Shown: positions 1-8,580, counted from the stretch's first letter. The stretch is DNA of 64,000 bases from JBOGCH01 sp051656645 (GCA_051656645.1 JBOGCH010000044.1:83989-147988), one strand, 5' to 3'. The notes: a model not told the origin generated them from the letters alone. A program made the numbers and translations.

Positions 1-1
1 T

Positions 2-55
2 AATGATATGATTAATAGTGGTGCTATAGATTTTAAAGTAGGCTTCGAGTTCTAA
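2..55 (+). CDS. C-terminal end of an outer-membrane beta-barrel protein (partial)
   Basis: The window opens inside a reading frame that ends at a TAA at 53-55. The last residues are IDFKVGFEF. An alternating hydrophobic pattern ending in phenylalanine is the usual C-terminal signature of proteins inserted in the outer membrane by BAM. Only 17 codons are visible, so the family (TonB-dependent receptor, porin or other) cannot be told. The hairpin at 80-120 would end its transcript. Confidence 0.45.
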   Translation, partial: NDMINSGAIDFKVGFEF

Positions 56-79
56 ACTCGATTGATATAGCGAATAAAT

Positions 80-120
80 GAAAAGAGGCTATCTAACAAG
101 TTTAGTTAGTCTCTTTTTTT
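80..120 (+). terminator. Rho-independent terminator after the first gene
   Basis: AAAAGAGGCT at 81-90 pairs imperfectly with AGTCTCTTTT, and a run of T follows. The same AAGAGG...CCTCTTTTT form recurs at 4551-4586 and 63862-63905, so it is a shared terminator style in this genome. Confidence 0.6.
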
Positions 121-132
121 ATTGCTAATAAT

Positions 133-169
133 AAAGGCTTTCTATTTAAAAACCAAATAGAAAGCCTTT
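133..169. terminator. Perfect 15-bp hairpin, probable terminator
   Basis: AAAGGCTTTCTATTT (133-147) is followed by a 7-base loop and its exact complement (155-169). There is no long T run on the plus strand. It may act as a second terminator or RNA-stabilising hairpin behind the partial gene. Confidence 0.5.
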
Positions 170-370
170 GTCGTATCGAATTGTTTTTATGAATTAGATT
201 TGCACAAATAACCTATTATCAATTCGTTCCTATGGCCAAATTAGCAATAAATGTAAAATAAAGTAAGCGTTTAAAAGAATTTGAACAGAGCTCCTTTTCC
301 TAACATAAGTTGACATTTATCAAGTAAATATTTTTCAGGAATTGACACGCATCCCTCTTTGGGACTGCTT

Positions 371-479
371 AGGGGTTTCGACTAGGTTACGACAAGGTTT
401 CGACTAGGTTTCGACTACTATTGGGGGTATATAGTAGTGGAAACCTAGTCGTAACCTTATCGAAACCTTGTCGTAACAC
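371..479. repeat. Long palindromic element built of four 11-nt units per arm (copy 1)
   Basis: The left arm is a run of units near AGGTTTCGACT: a 13-nt variant at 371-383, then 384-394, 395-405 and 406-416, followed by ACTA. The right arm starts with TAGT at 432 and carries the complementary units at 436-446, 447-457, 458-468 and 469-479. The centre (421-431) is TTGGGGGTATA. Arms match apart from scattered, mostly A/T or G/C changes. No ORF spans it. The unit length and arm design match the repeats at 23.8 and 50.6 kb. Function unknown. Confidence 0.85.
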
Positions 480-627
480 TTAACAGGTTCCATTGTTAGA
501 TTGTGTAGGTGAGTGGTATTACCCGGTATTGGTTTGATGAAGCGCAGAATTTAATCTTACTCCTTGGAATTGTGTCATGCAAAATCTATACATAAGTAAT
601 AAATAATAACTTAAAACTGATACTATT

Positions 628-1341
628 ATGGCAATAGCGAAAGGACCATTAGGTCAAGTAAAAGGACGAATGAGTAATACAACCTCTTACATGTTGGAGG
701 GACAAATGGTGATGCGTGCTCTACCTATTTCTGTGAGACAACCGGAAACCGACAAGCAATTACAAGCACGTTGTAGATTGATGCTTACAGCCCGATTGGG
801 CAAGTTATTTGGCGGGGCGTTGGAGATGGGATTTATGCGCCGAGATACCGGAAAGTCTGTACGCGCACAATTTAGCAGTATCAATGGCAGCATACTGGGA
901 CGAGAGGTATATACGCCTGGACAGGTGCCATGGCAATCACTTAGCCTTTCGCGCGGAGAGCTTGCAATTCCATACCTTCGTGTATCGCACGATGCAATGG
1001 CAGCCGAACTCAACGTTGAGGTGCTACCGCAGGCTACCAATGCATTTACACAACCGGATGATGAAGTACTAGTGTGTGTGGTACGTGTGGCTAAACTCGT
1101 GGCAGATTGTCCGGACAAAAGTGAGTCTGAAAGCTGGCCCAATTTTTATAAACGCTACCGCAACAACAACTTTGGCAACAACTACCTACAAGGAGGATAT
1201 GTGCCCCGCATTGCAGAACAAACACTTACAATAAACAACATAACAGCTGGCACCGGCGAGCATCTTTGGGTGTACTATTTTGCCTTTAACCGACGTACAA
1301 AGGAAGCATCCACAACACAAGTGGTGTCTATTAAAGTATAG
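628..1341 (+). CDS. DUF6266 family protein
   Basis: A 237-residue protein that opens MAIAKGPLGQVKGRMSNTTS, the conserved N-terminus of the DUF6266 family, which is common in Bacteroidetes and has no assigned function. There is no signal peptide or membrane segment, so it is probably cytoplasmic. The middle is rich in basic residues (GRMS, RQPETDKQLQARCRLML), and the C-terminal third looks beta-rich. The gene stands alone: the palindromic element lies upstream and a 16-bp hairpin terminator directly downstream. Family assignment is firm, function is unknown. Confidence 0.8.
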   Translation: MAIAKGPLGQVKGRMSNTTSYMLEGQMVMRALPISVRQPETDKQLQARCRLMLTARLGKLFGGALEMGFMRRDTGKSVRAQFSSINGSILGREVYTPGQVPWQSLSLSRGELAIPYLRVSHDAMAAELNVEVLPQATNAFTQPDDEVLVCVVRVAKLVADCPDKSESESWPNFYKRYRNNNFGNNYLQGGYVPRIAEQTLTINNITAGTGEHLWVYYFAFNRRTKEASTTQVVSIKV

Positions 1342-1386
1342 AAACGTTGTACGAGCCGTAATGTAAAAATTAGTTTATTAAATAAG

Positions 1387-1426
1387 TAGCTTAATCTCTG
1401 TTCTGAGTAAAACAGAGATTAAGCTA
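1387..1426 (+). terminator. Hairpin terminator after the DUF6266 gene
   Basis: A 16-bp perfect stem (1387-1402 with 1411-1426) and an 8-base loop, 46 bases past the stop codon. It is followed by TTAATTTAATTC rather than a pure T run. Confidence 0.6.
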
Positions 1427-1582
1427 TTAATTTAATTCATAGCAGCAACAAGGCAAATTACTAAAGCGAGAATGTTTTGTTATAATATATAAATTTATTG
1501 ATTTGTATATTAAATTGCTTTCAAGGTAGAAACAAATGACCAAAACATTGGTATAACATTAAAATTATAACTTATACCAATA

Positions 1583-2728
1583 ATGAAAAATAGGCTTCAC
1601 ATTTTAGGATTAATATTGATTCTATTTGGCACAATTGTTTCTTGTAGTAAAGGTGGGGATAATGATACTCCATACAGTGCCACGCTCACAGCATTACCAA
1701 CCCAAGCATCGGCAGGTAATGTCATAAAAATTTACGGTGGTATTCTAAACAGTGGTACAACCGGAGCTTCTGTCACGATTGATGGAAAGGAGGCCGATAT
1801 TGTGAATAGCAGCAATAATGCAATCTATGTACAAATTCCACAAAATGCAAACACAGGACAGGTTGTTGTTACAATAAATGGAAGCACAGCGGGCATTACA
1901 GCAGGCGGATTTAGTATTGTACCCAATAGAGTTTTTGTAGTTGCAAGTAGTGATGAGAGCGGAACAATTACTCGGGGATTATACGAACTTTCTCTTTCAG
2001 ACTATTCACTTTCACTACTGCAGAGTTTAGGTACTGAAAGTTGTAATTTGTTTTCCATACCATGGACACGCACCGTAGTGGCAGCTCACGCGACATGGTT
2101 CAAGAATTATGAAATTGATACCAAACAGTATAACACATTTACTAATACAACCGAATTAGTACCTCCTTTTGTTTCCTTTAGTGCCACTCAAACCTTATAC
2201 TACTTTAGTGGTGTAAGCACAAGTACAGTGGGAGCTTATACTATAAATCCGGCAACAATGACTGCATCCACTAGTCCACAATTCGATTTGGAGACCGATG
2301 CATCCGTAGTTTCCGGTATAGAAATACTTGACGATGCTGAGATGGCTATCTTTCTGAATAACGAAACATCGAATGCCTTTGCACTAATTGAAGCTTCGGG
2401 AAATATAGAAAATACTAAAAATATTTCTCAAAGTATGGACGGGAATTTAACTGTCAATCCTTTTGGTGATGATGTTTATGCTTTGGTTGGACAAAATATA
2501 GTTCAATTGAATACAGAAACAGGTGAGATTACAACAGTGTATGAGGGCGGTATAACTACAGGTATTATGCTAACAGGGCTAACCTATGTTAACAGCTTAA
2601 ACTCAGTAGTAGCAACTGCAAACAAGGGCAGAGAGAATGTTTTAGTTATATATAATGTCTCAACTGGTAATACAGAGGTGAAACCGATTAGTACCTCTGC
2701 ATCTATTGAAGATATTATAGCTCTGTAA
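1583..2728 (+). CDS. IPT/TIG-domain lipoprotein with a probable beta-propeller
   Basis: A 381-residue lipoprotein. Residues 1-20 form a signal peptide ending in the lipobox VSC, so it is lipidated and anchored in the envelope. Residues about 30-112 match an IPT/TIG immunoglobulin-like domain (ALPTQASAGNVIKIYGG, then VTIDGKEADIV and VPQNANTG-like strands). The rest (about 115-381) reads as repeated beta strands with Leu/Val-rich blades such as GDDVYALVGQNIVQLN and looks like a propeller, as in many Bacteroidales glycan-binding or surface lipoproteins. No SusC/SusD partner lies beside it. Substrate unknown. Confidence 0.6.
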   Translation: MKNRLHILGLILILFGTIVSCSKGGDNDTPYSATLTALPTQASAGNVIKIYGGILNSGTTGASVTIDGKEADIVNSSNNAIYVQIPQNANTGQVVVTINGSTAGITAGGFSIVPNRVFVVASSDESGTITRGLYELSLSDYSLSLLQSLGTESCNLFSIPWTRTVVAAHATWFKNYEIDTKQYNTFTNTTELVPPFVSFSATQTLYYFSGVSTSTVGAYTINPATMTASTSPQFDLETDASVVSGIEILDDAEMAIFLNNETSNAFALIEASGNIENTKNISQSMDGNLTVNPFGDDVYALVGQNIVQLNTETGEITTVYEGGITTGIMLTGLTYVNSLNSVVATANKGRENVLVIYNVSTGNTEVKPISTSASIEDIIAL

Positions 2729-2821
2729 TATTAATTATATAAATAAACAACAACACACCTATATTATGTTAATAACTACATAATTAGATAGTTACAATAG
2801 AAATTAATCAAACTTTATCAT

Positions 2822-2829
2822 TATCTTTG
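2822..2829 (+). promoter_or_regulatory. Candidate -7 promoter element for the L,D-transpeptidase gene
   Basis: TATCTTTG fits the Bacteroidetes TAnnTTTG -7 box and lies 75 bases before the start codon at 2904. I do not see a good TTG at the -33 position. Confidence 0.4.
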
Positions 2830-2903
2830 TATTAGAGTTATAGACAGAGTTAGTGTTTTAGATGGTTAATGACATAAACAGGATGTGATAATACACCCAT
2901 ATT

Positions 2904-3845
2904 ATGAAACGAAAAACCGAACTACCGTCATTCTTCATATTGGTATTGACATTATTTGCACTTATTGCATGGAACATCCCTTTGCGTGATACACTGGTCA
3001 AAGAGTTGGAGTTTGATAAGTACACATTGGCCGATACGTATATGTACAATAAAACTCAACGTGTATTTCAATGGGATAAAATTATGAGTGTCTTGGATAG
3101 CGTTGATACATTTACAAAGGAGAATAGCGAATTTGGTTATATTATTAACTACAAAAACCGTAAGGGTGTAGCACCTTTGGTAAAAACCTATCATTCTAAC
3201 AATGCCTATCGCTCACTACAGGATACGTTCGGTGTATTTAGATATCAGGCAATCCCTTTGTATGAGGTTTCTGATTCGACTGTACCGTTCAGATATGGAC
3301 GAGATGGATCGCTAATTGCTATAAAGAAAACATCGCCTACATTTTATGTTGTAGAGGTGGCTTCAATTCCCGGACAAGAATGGTTAGTACCTAAAAAGTA
3401 CATAAAACCAATTACGACGAATAAATTTAAACGTTTTGTTGTTATTGATAGATTGTATCAGAACATAGCTACTTTGGAGCACGATAATGATACATGGTAC
3501 ATTAGGAGTATGAATCCGGCAACTACCGGGCGTTACCATCCTCCATTCAGTAAGGTTACCCCTAAGGGAATCTTTATGTTGCAGGAAAAAGTACCGCGTA
3601 TGTTATATTATAGAGATGGAACTACCGATATTGAAGGTTATGCACCTTATGCCAGTCGCTTTAGTTGCGGTGGATATGTGCACGGAGTACCGGTAAATAA
3701 CCCGTCGGGGGCGATGATTGAATACTCGCCAACACTGGGAACTATTCCTCGCTCGCATATGTGTGTTCGCAACGCGACATCGCATGCCAAATATATCTAT
3801 GACAATTATCCGGCAAACGAAACTATTGTTTATATATTTGATTAA
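2904..3845 (+). CDS. L,D-transpeptidase (YkuD family), atypical active site
   Basis: A 313-residue exported protein with an N-terminal membrane segment (residues 10-26, FFILVLTLFALIAWNIP). The C-terminal region carries the YkuD transpeptidase core: GGYVHGVPVN at about 256-265 and SHMCVRN with Cys287 as the expected nucleophile. The usual SHGC motif reads SHMC here, so the conserved glycine is Met. YkuD enzymes make 3-3 crosslinks in peptidoglycan or attach proteins to it in the periplasm. The middle part (about 30-190) may be an SH3-like or substrate-binding region (EWLVPKKYIKPI). A second YkuD-type gene starts 31 bases downstream, so they are probably cotranscribed. Confidence 0.7.
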   Translation: MKRKTELPSFFILVLTLFALIAWNIPLRDTLVKELEFDKYTLADTYMYNKTQRVFQWDKIMSVLDSVDTFTKENSEFGYIINYKNRKGVAPLVKTYHSNNAYRSLQDTFGVFRYQAIPLYEVSDSTVPFRYGRDGSLIAIKKTSPTFYVVEVASIPGQEWLVPKKYIKPITTNKFKRFVVIDRLYQNIATLEHDNDTWYIRSMNPATTGRYHPPFSKVTPKGIFMLQEKVPRMLYYRDGTTDIEGYAPYASRFSCGGYVHGVPVNNPSGAMIEYSPTLGTIPRSHMCVRNATSHAKYIYDNYPANETIVYIFD

Positions 3846-3875
3846 TTTACTAACTAAATAAATGTGTGTGTGATT

Positions 3876-4538
3876 ATGAAGAGATTGATTATTTTATTTG
3901 TGGGTGTGCTTATTCTATTATCATCATTATGTAGTGCAGCAATTCCGGGATTAAATTCTCCGTTATTTCTGTATAATAAAATGCAGTTAAACTCCGTGAT
4001 TAACTATGACGTGTTTAAATTGGCATTACAAGGTTATGAGCGTATTGAAGGCAAGCAAAAGCCAATTATTACTATTATTGATTTTACAAAGGCCTCAACC
4101 GAGGACAGATTCTTTGTTTTAGATTTAGAACATAAAAAATTACTATACAAAAGTGTTGTTGCCCATGGGCGTAACAGTGGAGAGAATTATGCGGAATCAT
4201 TTTCCAATACTCCCGGATCCTATAAAAGCTCGTTAGGTTTTTACTTAACTAGCGAAACCTATATGGGTAATAACGGATACTCTCTACGCCTTGAAGGACT
4301 GGAGTCCGGAATTAACGACAAGGCTTATCAGCGTGCTATTGTGGTGCACGGCGCAGCATATGCAAACATAGACGCTTCGAGAAATGTTGCACGCTTGGGT
4401 CGCAGTTTAGGTTGCCCGGCACTACCAACAGGCATCAGTAAGGAAGTTATTGAAACAATAAAAGACGGTTCGGTTCTTTTTATTTATGCCGACTCTGAAG
4501 AGTACAAGCAAAACAGCTCAATCATTCCTCAAATATAA
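3876..4538 (+). CDS. Murein L,D-transpeptidase catalytic domain protein (YkuD_2-like)
   Basis: A 220-residue exported protein. I place the start at the ATG at 3876, which gives a clean signal peptide (MKRLIILFVGVLILLSSLCSA); an upstream ATG at 3864 adds only four residues. The motif VVHGAAYAN followed by GRSLGCPALP, with Cys180 as nucleophile, is that of the YkuD_2 family of putative murein L,D-transpeptidases. It probably acts on peptidoglycan in the periplasm. The terminator at 4551-4586 closes the two-gene unit with the preceding transpeptidase. Confidence 0.8.
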   Translation: MKRLIILFVGVLILLSSLCSAAIPGLNSPLFLYNKMQLNSVINYDVFKLALQGYERIEGKQKPIITIIDFTKASTEDRFFVLDLEHKKLLYKSVVAHGRNSGENYAESFSNTPGSYKSSLGFYLTSETYMGNNGYSLRLEGLESGINDKAYQRAIVVHGAAYANIDASRNVARLGRSLGCPALPTGISKEVIETIKDGSVLFIYADSEEYKQNSSIIPQI

Positions 4539-4550
4539 CTAATATCAGTT

Positions 4551-4586
4551 AAGAGGTTGGCTAACAAGTTTAGTCAACCTCTTTTT
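4551..4586 (+). terminator. Rho-independent terminator of the transpeptidase pair
   Basis: AAGAGGTTGGCT (4551-4562) pairs with AGTCAACCTCTT (4572-4583) with one mismatch and is followed by T residues, 12 bases after the stop codon. Confidence 0.8.
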
Positions 4587-4613
4587 ATGTATCTAGAGTA
4601 ATGCTATTTTCCG

Positions 4614-4621
4614 TATATTTG
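4614..4621 (+). promoter_or_regulatory. Candidate -7 element for the aldehyde dehydrogenase gene
   Basis: TATATTTG fits TAnnTTTG and lies 43 bases upstream of the ATG at 4665, just behind the preceding terminator. No clear TTG at -33. Confidence 0.4.
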
Positions 4622-4664
4622 CTATTGTAACTTACATTGTTGTATATACTAAAGCAGATTTAGC

Positions 4665-6047
4665 ATGGAGGATTTACGGGAATATCAAGATTATGTCATA
4701 GAGGTTGTGACTAACCAACGCGCATTTTATAACACTCAACAAACACTTGACGTTAAGTTTAGAATACGCTGCCTAAAAGCACTACATGACGTTATTGAGC
4801 GCGATGCCGAGTCTATATATGAAGCATTGCATAAAGATTTACATAAATCAAGACAAGAGTCCTATTTGACTGAAGTAAGTTTGGTGCTAAGTGAAATTAA
4901 ATGCCATATTGAGAACCTCAGCAAATGGAGTAAGCCCCGGAAACGGAAAACTCCGCTGTTTATGTGGCCATCCAAAAGTTACGTTACCTACCAGCCACTC
5001 GGTATATGCCTTATTCTATCTCCATGGAATTATCCCTTCCTTTTACTTATGGATCCATTAATTGGAGCCATCGCTGCCGGGAATTGTGCTATTTTGAAAC
5101 CTTCACATCAATCTCCCAACATTAATAATGTTATCAAAGCCATTGTAAGCCAAGTATTCAATAAAGAACATGTAAGTTTTATTGAAGGTAATCCACAACA
5201 AACAGAGTGGCTTTTAGAGCAAAGGTTTGATTTTATATTCTTTACGGGAAGTAGTGCGTTTGGCAAAACCGTTATGAAAGCAGCTGCTGAACATTTAACT
5301 CCTGTAATTCTGGAGTTAGGAGGCAAAAGCCCTTGTATTGTTGATAAAAGTGCCAACGTAGATTTAGCAGCTAAACGAATTATTTGGGGTAAACTAATAA
5401 ATGCCGGACAGACATGTGTTGCTCCTGACTATGTATTTGTTGATAAGGAAAAAGAGGATGAATTAATTAGGGCATTAAAAAGGTATATCACGCAGTTTTA
5501 CGGAGAGAATCCGAAAATATCAGAATACTATCCCCGCATGATAAGTGAAAGTGCCTTTAATAGAGTTGTTTCCTACCTTAATGAAGGCGATATTGCTGTG
5601 GGTGGAGAACATGACAGCGCAACACTCTATATTGCTCCTACCATTTTGCGAAACATTACGCCTGAAAGCGAAATAATGCGCGAAGAGATTTTTGGACCAA
5701 TATTGCCAATTATGTCATTTACTGACATGAATGCGGTGATTAACCATATTAACAATGGCGAGAAACCTTTAGCTCTATATTTCTTTGGAGATGTGAAGAC
5801 CGGGAACAACATTTTAACACGCACAACTAGCGGTGGTGCATGCATAAACGATGTGCTTATGCACATAGCCAATCATAATTTACCATTTGGGGGTGTGGGG
5901 AATAGCGGTATTGGGAAATATCATGGCTATGAATCGTTTAAGGCATTTAGTAATGAGCGCGCTGTGGTATACTCCTCCCCGACTATAGACTTTCCATTTA
6001 AGTACGTACCATTTAAAGGATTTAAGTGGATTAAGCGAATTCTTTAG
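4665..6047 (+). CDS. Aldehyde dehydrogenase, class 3-like
   Basis: A 460-residue NAD(P)+-dependent aldehyde dehydrogenase that oxidises aldehydes to acids. LGICLILSPWNYPF at about 111-124 is the Rossmann/cofactor region, FFTGSSAFGK marks the nucleotide-binding turn, LELGGKSP contains the general base Glu217, and NAGQTCVAP contains the nucleophile Cys251. The short length and the absence of an N-terminal extension are typical of class 3 enzymes, which act on medium or long-chain and aromatic aldehydes. The C-terminal basic-aromatic tail (FKYVPFKGFKWIKRIL) could touch the membrane, as in fatty aldehyde dehydrogenases. Substrate not determinable. Monocistronic by context. Confidence 0.85.
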   Translation: MEDLREYQDYVIEVVTNQRAFYNTQQTLDVKFRIRCLKALHDVIERDAESIYEALHKDLHKSRQESYLTEVSLVLSEIKCHIENLSKWSKPRKRKTPLFMWPSKSYVTYQPLGICLILSPWNYPFLLLMDPLIGAIAAGNCAILKPSHQSPNINNVIKAIVSQVFNKEHVSFIEGNPQQTEWLLEQRFDFIFFTGSSAFGKTVMKAAAEHLTPVILELGGKSPCIVDKSANVDLAAKRIIWGKLINAGQTCVAPDYVFVDKEKEDELIRALKRYITQFYGENPKISEYYPRMISESAFNRVVSYLNEGDIAVGGEHDSATLYIAPTILRNITPESEIMREEIFGPILPIMSFTDMNAVINHINNGEKPLALYFFGDVKTGNNILTRTTSGGACINDVLMHIANHNLPFGGVGNSGIGKYHGYESFKAFSNERAVVYSSPTIDFPFKYVPFKGFKWIKRIL

Positions 6048-6205
6048 TTTGCATTGATAGCTTTATAGAACAATATGTGGGTAGTTTTTACTGCTAGCGA
6101 TATACTCAGCCACTACTCCAAGAGTAATGGACAAAACTTGTGTTTTGGAGTATGTTAACGGGAAGTTATACCAAAGTTTCTTAGATAAAATATAAGAAGA
6201 TTTAT

Positions 6206-6235
6206 TTGAATAGTTTAAGATTTAATCTAATTTTG
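6206..6235 (+). promoter_or_regulatory. Promoter of glyA
   Basis: TTG at 6206-6208 and TAATTTTG at 6228-6235, separated by 19 bases, match the Bacteroidetes housekeeping promoter. The start codon at 6283 lies 47 bases downstream. Confidence 0.65.
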
Positions 6236-6282
6236 AGGAAAACGTAAATGATTATAATCATAAATCTTAAACTACAGTAAAT

Positions 6283-7563
6283 ATGAAAAGAGATAGTCAG
6301 ATATTTGAGCTGATTAATCAGGAATATCACAGACAGAAAAATGGTATTGAGCTAATAGCGTCTGAAAACTTTGTGAGCGATGAAGTAATGGAAGCAATGG
6401 GTTCTTGTTTAACAAACAAGTATGCTGAGGGTTATCCTGGAGCACGTTACTATGGCGGTTGTCAGATTGTTGACCAAACAGAACAGCTAGCTATTGACCG
6501 TGCTTGTAAACTTTTTGGAGCTGAATATGCTAACGTACAACCACACTCGGGAGCTCAAGCCAATGCAGCCGTATTTTTTGCTTGTATGAAACCGGGCGAC
6601 ACTTTCATGGGTCTTGACTTGTCTCATGGTGGTCACTTATCTCACGGTTCGCCTGTAAACTTATCGGGAATTAACTATAACCCGGTAGCTTATCATGTTA
6701 AAGAAGATACCGGTTTGGTAGATTATGATGAAATGGAGAAATTAGCATTAGAGCATAAGCCTAAAATGATTATTGCCGGTGCATCTGCCTATACTCGCGA
6801 TTGGGATTACAAACGCATGCGTGAGATTGCGGATAAAGTTGGCGCTTTATTAATGTGTGACATGGCACACCCTGCAGGACTTATTGCAAAAGGACTTTTA
6901 AATAATCCGTTTGATTATTGCCACATTGTAACAACAACAACACATAAAACACTTCGCGGACCTCGCGGCGGTATGATTTTATTACCTAAGGATTTCCCAA
7001 ATCCATGGGGACAAACAACGCCAAAAGGAGAGATTAAAATGATGTCTCAAGTGCTTAATTTTGCCGTTTTCCCAGGACAACAGGGCGGACCGCTAGAGCA
7101 CGTTATTGCAGCTAAAGCAGTTGCTTTTAACGAAGCATTGAGCGAATCATATTCTGAGTATGCTATCCAAATGCAGAAAAATGCTAAAGTAATGGCACAA
7201 GCATTTATGGATAAAGGGTACAAAGTAGTTTCCGGAGGTACGGACAATCACTGTATTTTGATTGACTTACGTACTAAATTCCCTGATTTAACAGGTAAGA
7301 AAGCTGAAAACACTCTAGTACGTGCTGATATCACAATTAATAAAAACATGGTTCCTTTTGATAGCCGTACTCCGTTTACTACTTCCGGATTACGTGTTGG
7401 AACACCTGCAATTACAACTCGCGGATTGAAAGAGGAGGATATGGGTACAATTGTAGAGCTTATTGATCGTGTACTTTCAAATGTAGACAACGAAGAAGAG
7501 ATTACAGCGGTGCGTAAAGCGGTTAATGAGATGATGTCTCCACGACCAATTTTTGCATGGTAA
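6283..7563 (+). CDS. glyA: Serine hydroxymethyltransferase
   Basis: A 426-residue cytoplasmic PLP enzyme that interconverts serine and glycine with tetrahydrofolate, supplying one-carbon units. It has the family hallmarks throughout: GIELIASENFVSDEVMEAMG near the N-terminus, TNKYAEGYPGARYYGG, and VTTTTHKTLRGPRGG with the PLP lysine at Lys222. Length is normal for bacterial GlyA. Its own promoter lies upstream and a perfect 32-bp hairpin begins right after the stop codon. It is convergent with the acyltransferase gene that follows. Confidence 0.97.
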   Translation: MKRDSQIFELINQEYHRQKNGIELIASENFVSDEVMEAMGSCLTNKYAEGYPGARYYGGCQIVDQTEQLAIDRACKLFGAEYANVQPHSGAQANAAVFFACMKPGDTFMGLDLSHGGHLSHGSPVNLSGINYNPVAYHVKEDTGLVDYDEMEKLALEHKPKMIIAGASAYTRDWDYKRMREIADKVGALLMCDMAHPAGLIAKGLLNNPFDYCHIVTTTTHKTLRGPRGGMILLPKDFPNPWGQTTPKGEIKMMSQVLNFAVFPGQQGGPLEHVIAAKAVAFNEALSESYSEYAIQMQKNAKVMAQAFMDKGYKVVSGGTDNHCILIDLRTKFPDLTGKKAENTLVRADITINKNMVPFDSRTPFTTSGLRVGTPAITTRGLKEEDMGTIVELIDRVLSNVDNEEEITAVRKAVNEMMSPRPIFAW

Positions 7564-7634
7564 GATAATATCAGGATACAAAAAAGAGAGGTTAGCAAAA
7601 AACTAACCTCTCTTTTTTGTATCCTGATATTATC
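7564..7634. terminator. Bidirectional terminator, perfect 32-bp stem
   Basis: Bases 7564-7595 pair perfectly with 7603-7634 around a 7-base loop, with A-rich and T-rich flanks inside the stem giving a T run for either direction. It starts at the base after the glyA stop and contains the stop codon (7630-7632) of the opposing acyltransferase gene. Confidence 0.9.
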
Positions 7635-8580
7635 TTTTTAATCCCAATAATCGTGGAATGTAAGTTGCTACGTGACGCATTTTTTTAGCTTCGTACACAT
7701 CGGCAATTTTTATAAGGATAGCCGTTTCTTCAACTCCTCCAAAATGCTCATTTAATGCGGTGCCAAAGCATTTCATTGACGGCGATAAGCTCATGTATGC
7801 ATTCACTAACGGCGGGATGTTTTCTCCACGGTCACGCACATAACGCGATAGGATTTTGTAGTCCTCGTCATAATTGGCACCATTAAGTATTTCTCCAATG
7901 CCTTTTTCGTCGATTTCAATTTTAAAATCATGAATAGCGTCAACTAAATGGTCATGATCCTGAAAATATTTACGCATGAAGTATAAAATCATATCTCGCG
8001 CTTTGATATCGAAACTACGATACATGGTTACTTTACCAAAGAAATATTCGATTTGAGGATGATCAACCGTTAAAGCTCCTAATCCATCCCATAAATTATC
8101 CAACGCAAATAAGGATTTACGTCCCATACGTGTGGATTGATACATGGGCTGCACAAAGGAACGTCCCAACTCTATCATTTTAGGTAGGTACTCCTTTTTG
8201 AAAGAGTCCGAGAACTTGAAAAGCTCTGTTGTTGCCAAGTTAGGCTCGCCGTCGGCATTATCGGACAGATTATCGCAGATTATATATCTGTATCCACCAA
8301 TAATTTCCTGTTCCTTAGGATCCCATACAATTAATTGCTGATAAGGTGAATTTGGATCTGTATCGAATTCATCGATATCCACTGATTTACCTGTTCCTCC
8401 CCCTGCTGTTCTAAACGTTAACTCTCTTACCCGTCCTAATTCCCGAAGTAGATTTGGCGAATTCTTTGCATTGAAACTATAAATTTCATTACCCGCTTTA
8501 TTTGTTTTACGGACAAACTTGTCCTCTGTCAGTTCGGCCAAAAGTTTCTCCTTCTCCACCGGATAGATAACTGGTTCCAT
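7630..8580 (-). CDS. GlsB/OlsB-like lipid N-acyltransferase (GNAT fold)
   Basis: A 316-residue protein of the hemolysin-like/OlsB acyltransferase family. ELGRVRELTFRTAGGGTGK (about 45-65), LIVWDPKEQEIIGGYR and MIELGRSFVQPMYQ (about 138-151) are recognisable core motifs of the family. In Bacteroides the relative GlsB N-acylates glycine with a 3-hydroxy fatty acid to start glycine lipid synthesis; OlsB does the same with ornithine. The usual O-acyltransferase partner GlsA is not next to it, so it may be encoded elsewhere. Expressed alone from the minus strand; CAAAGATA at 8646-8653 (TATCTTTG on the coding strand) is a candidate -7 box. Confidence 0.75.
   Translation of the reverse strand: MEPVIYPVEKEKLLAELTEDKFVRKTNKAGNEIYSFNAKNSPNLLRELGRVRELTFRTAGGGTGKSVDIDEFDTDPNSPYQQLIVWDPKEQEIIGGYRYIICDNLSDNADGEPNLATTELFKFSDSFKKEYLPKMIELGRSFVQPMYQSTRMGRKSLFALDNLWDGLGALTVDHPQIEYFFGKVTMYRSFDIKARDMILYFMRKYFQDHDHLVDAIHDFKIEIDEKGIGEILNGANYDEDYKILSRYVRDRGENIPPLVNAYMSLSPSMKCFGTALNEHFGGVEETAILIKIADVYEAKKMRHVATYIPRLLGLKR

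Larger units (their letters stand above)
56..627. other. Gene-free stretch before the DUF6266 gene
   Basis: It holds the two hairpins near 80-169 and the palindromic element at 371-479. The remaining sequence (170-370 and 480-627) is AT-rich. I see no convincing gene there and no clear TAnnTTTG promoter for the gene at 628. Confidence 0.6.

Noticed and set aside
371..479. CRISPR array
   Set aside because: Units are only 11 nt, arranged in mirrored arms with no spacers, and there are no cas genes in the window.
6115..6151. Terminator after the aldehyde dehydrogenase gene
   Set aside because: ACTCCAA and TTGGAGT can pair, but the loop is 23 bases and there is no T run; too weak to list.
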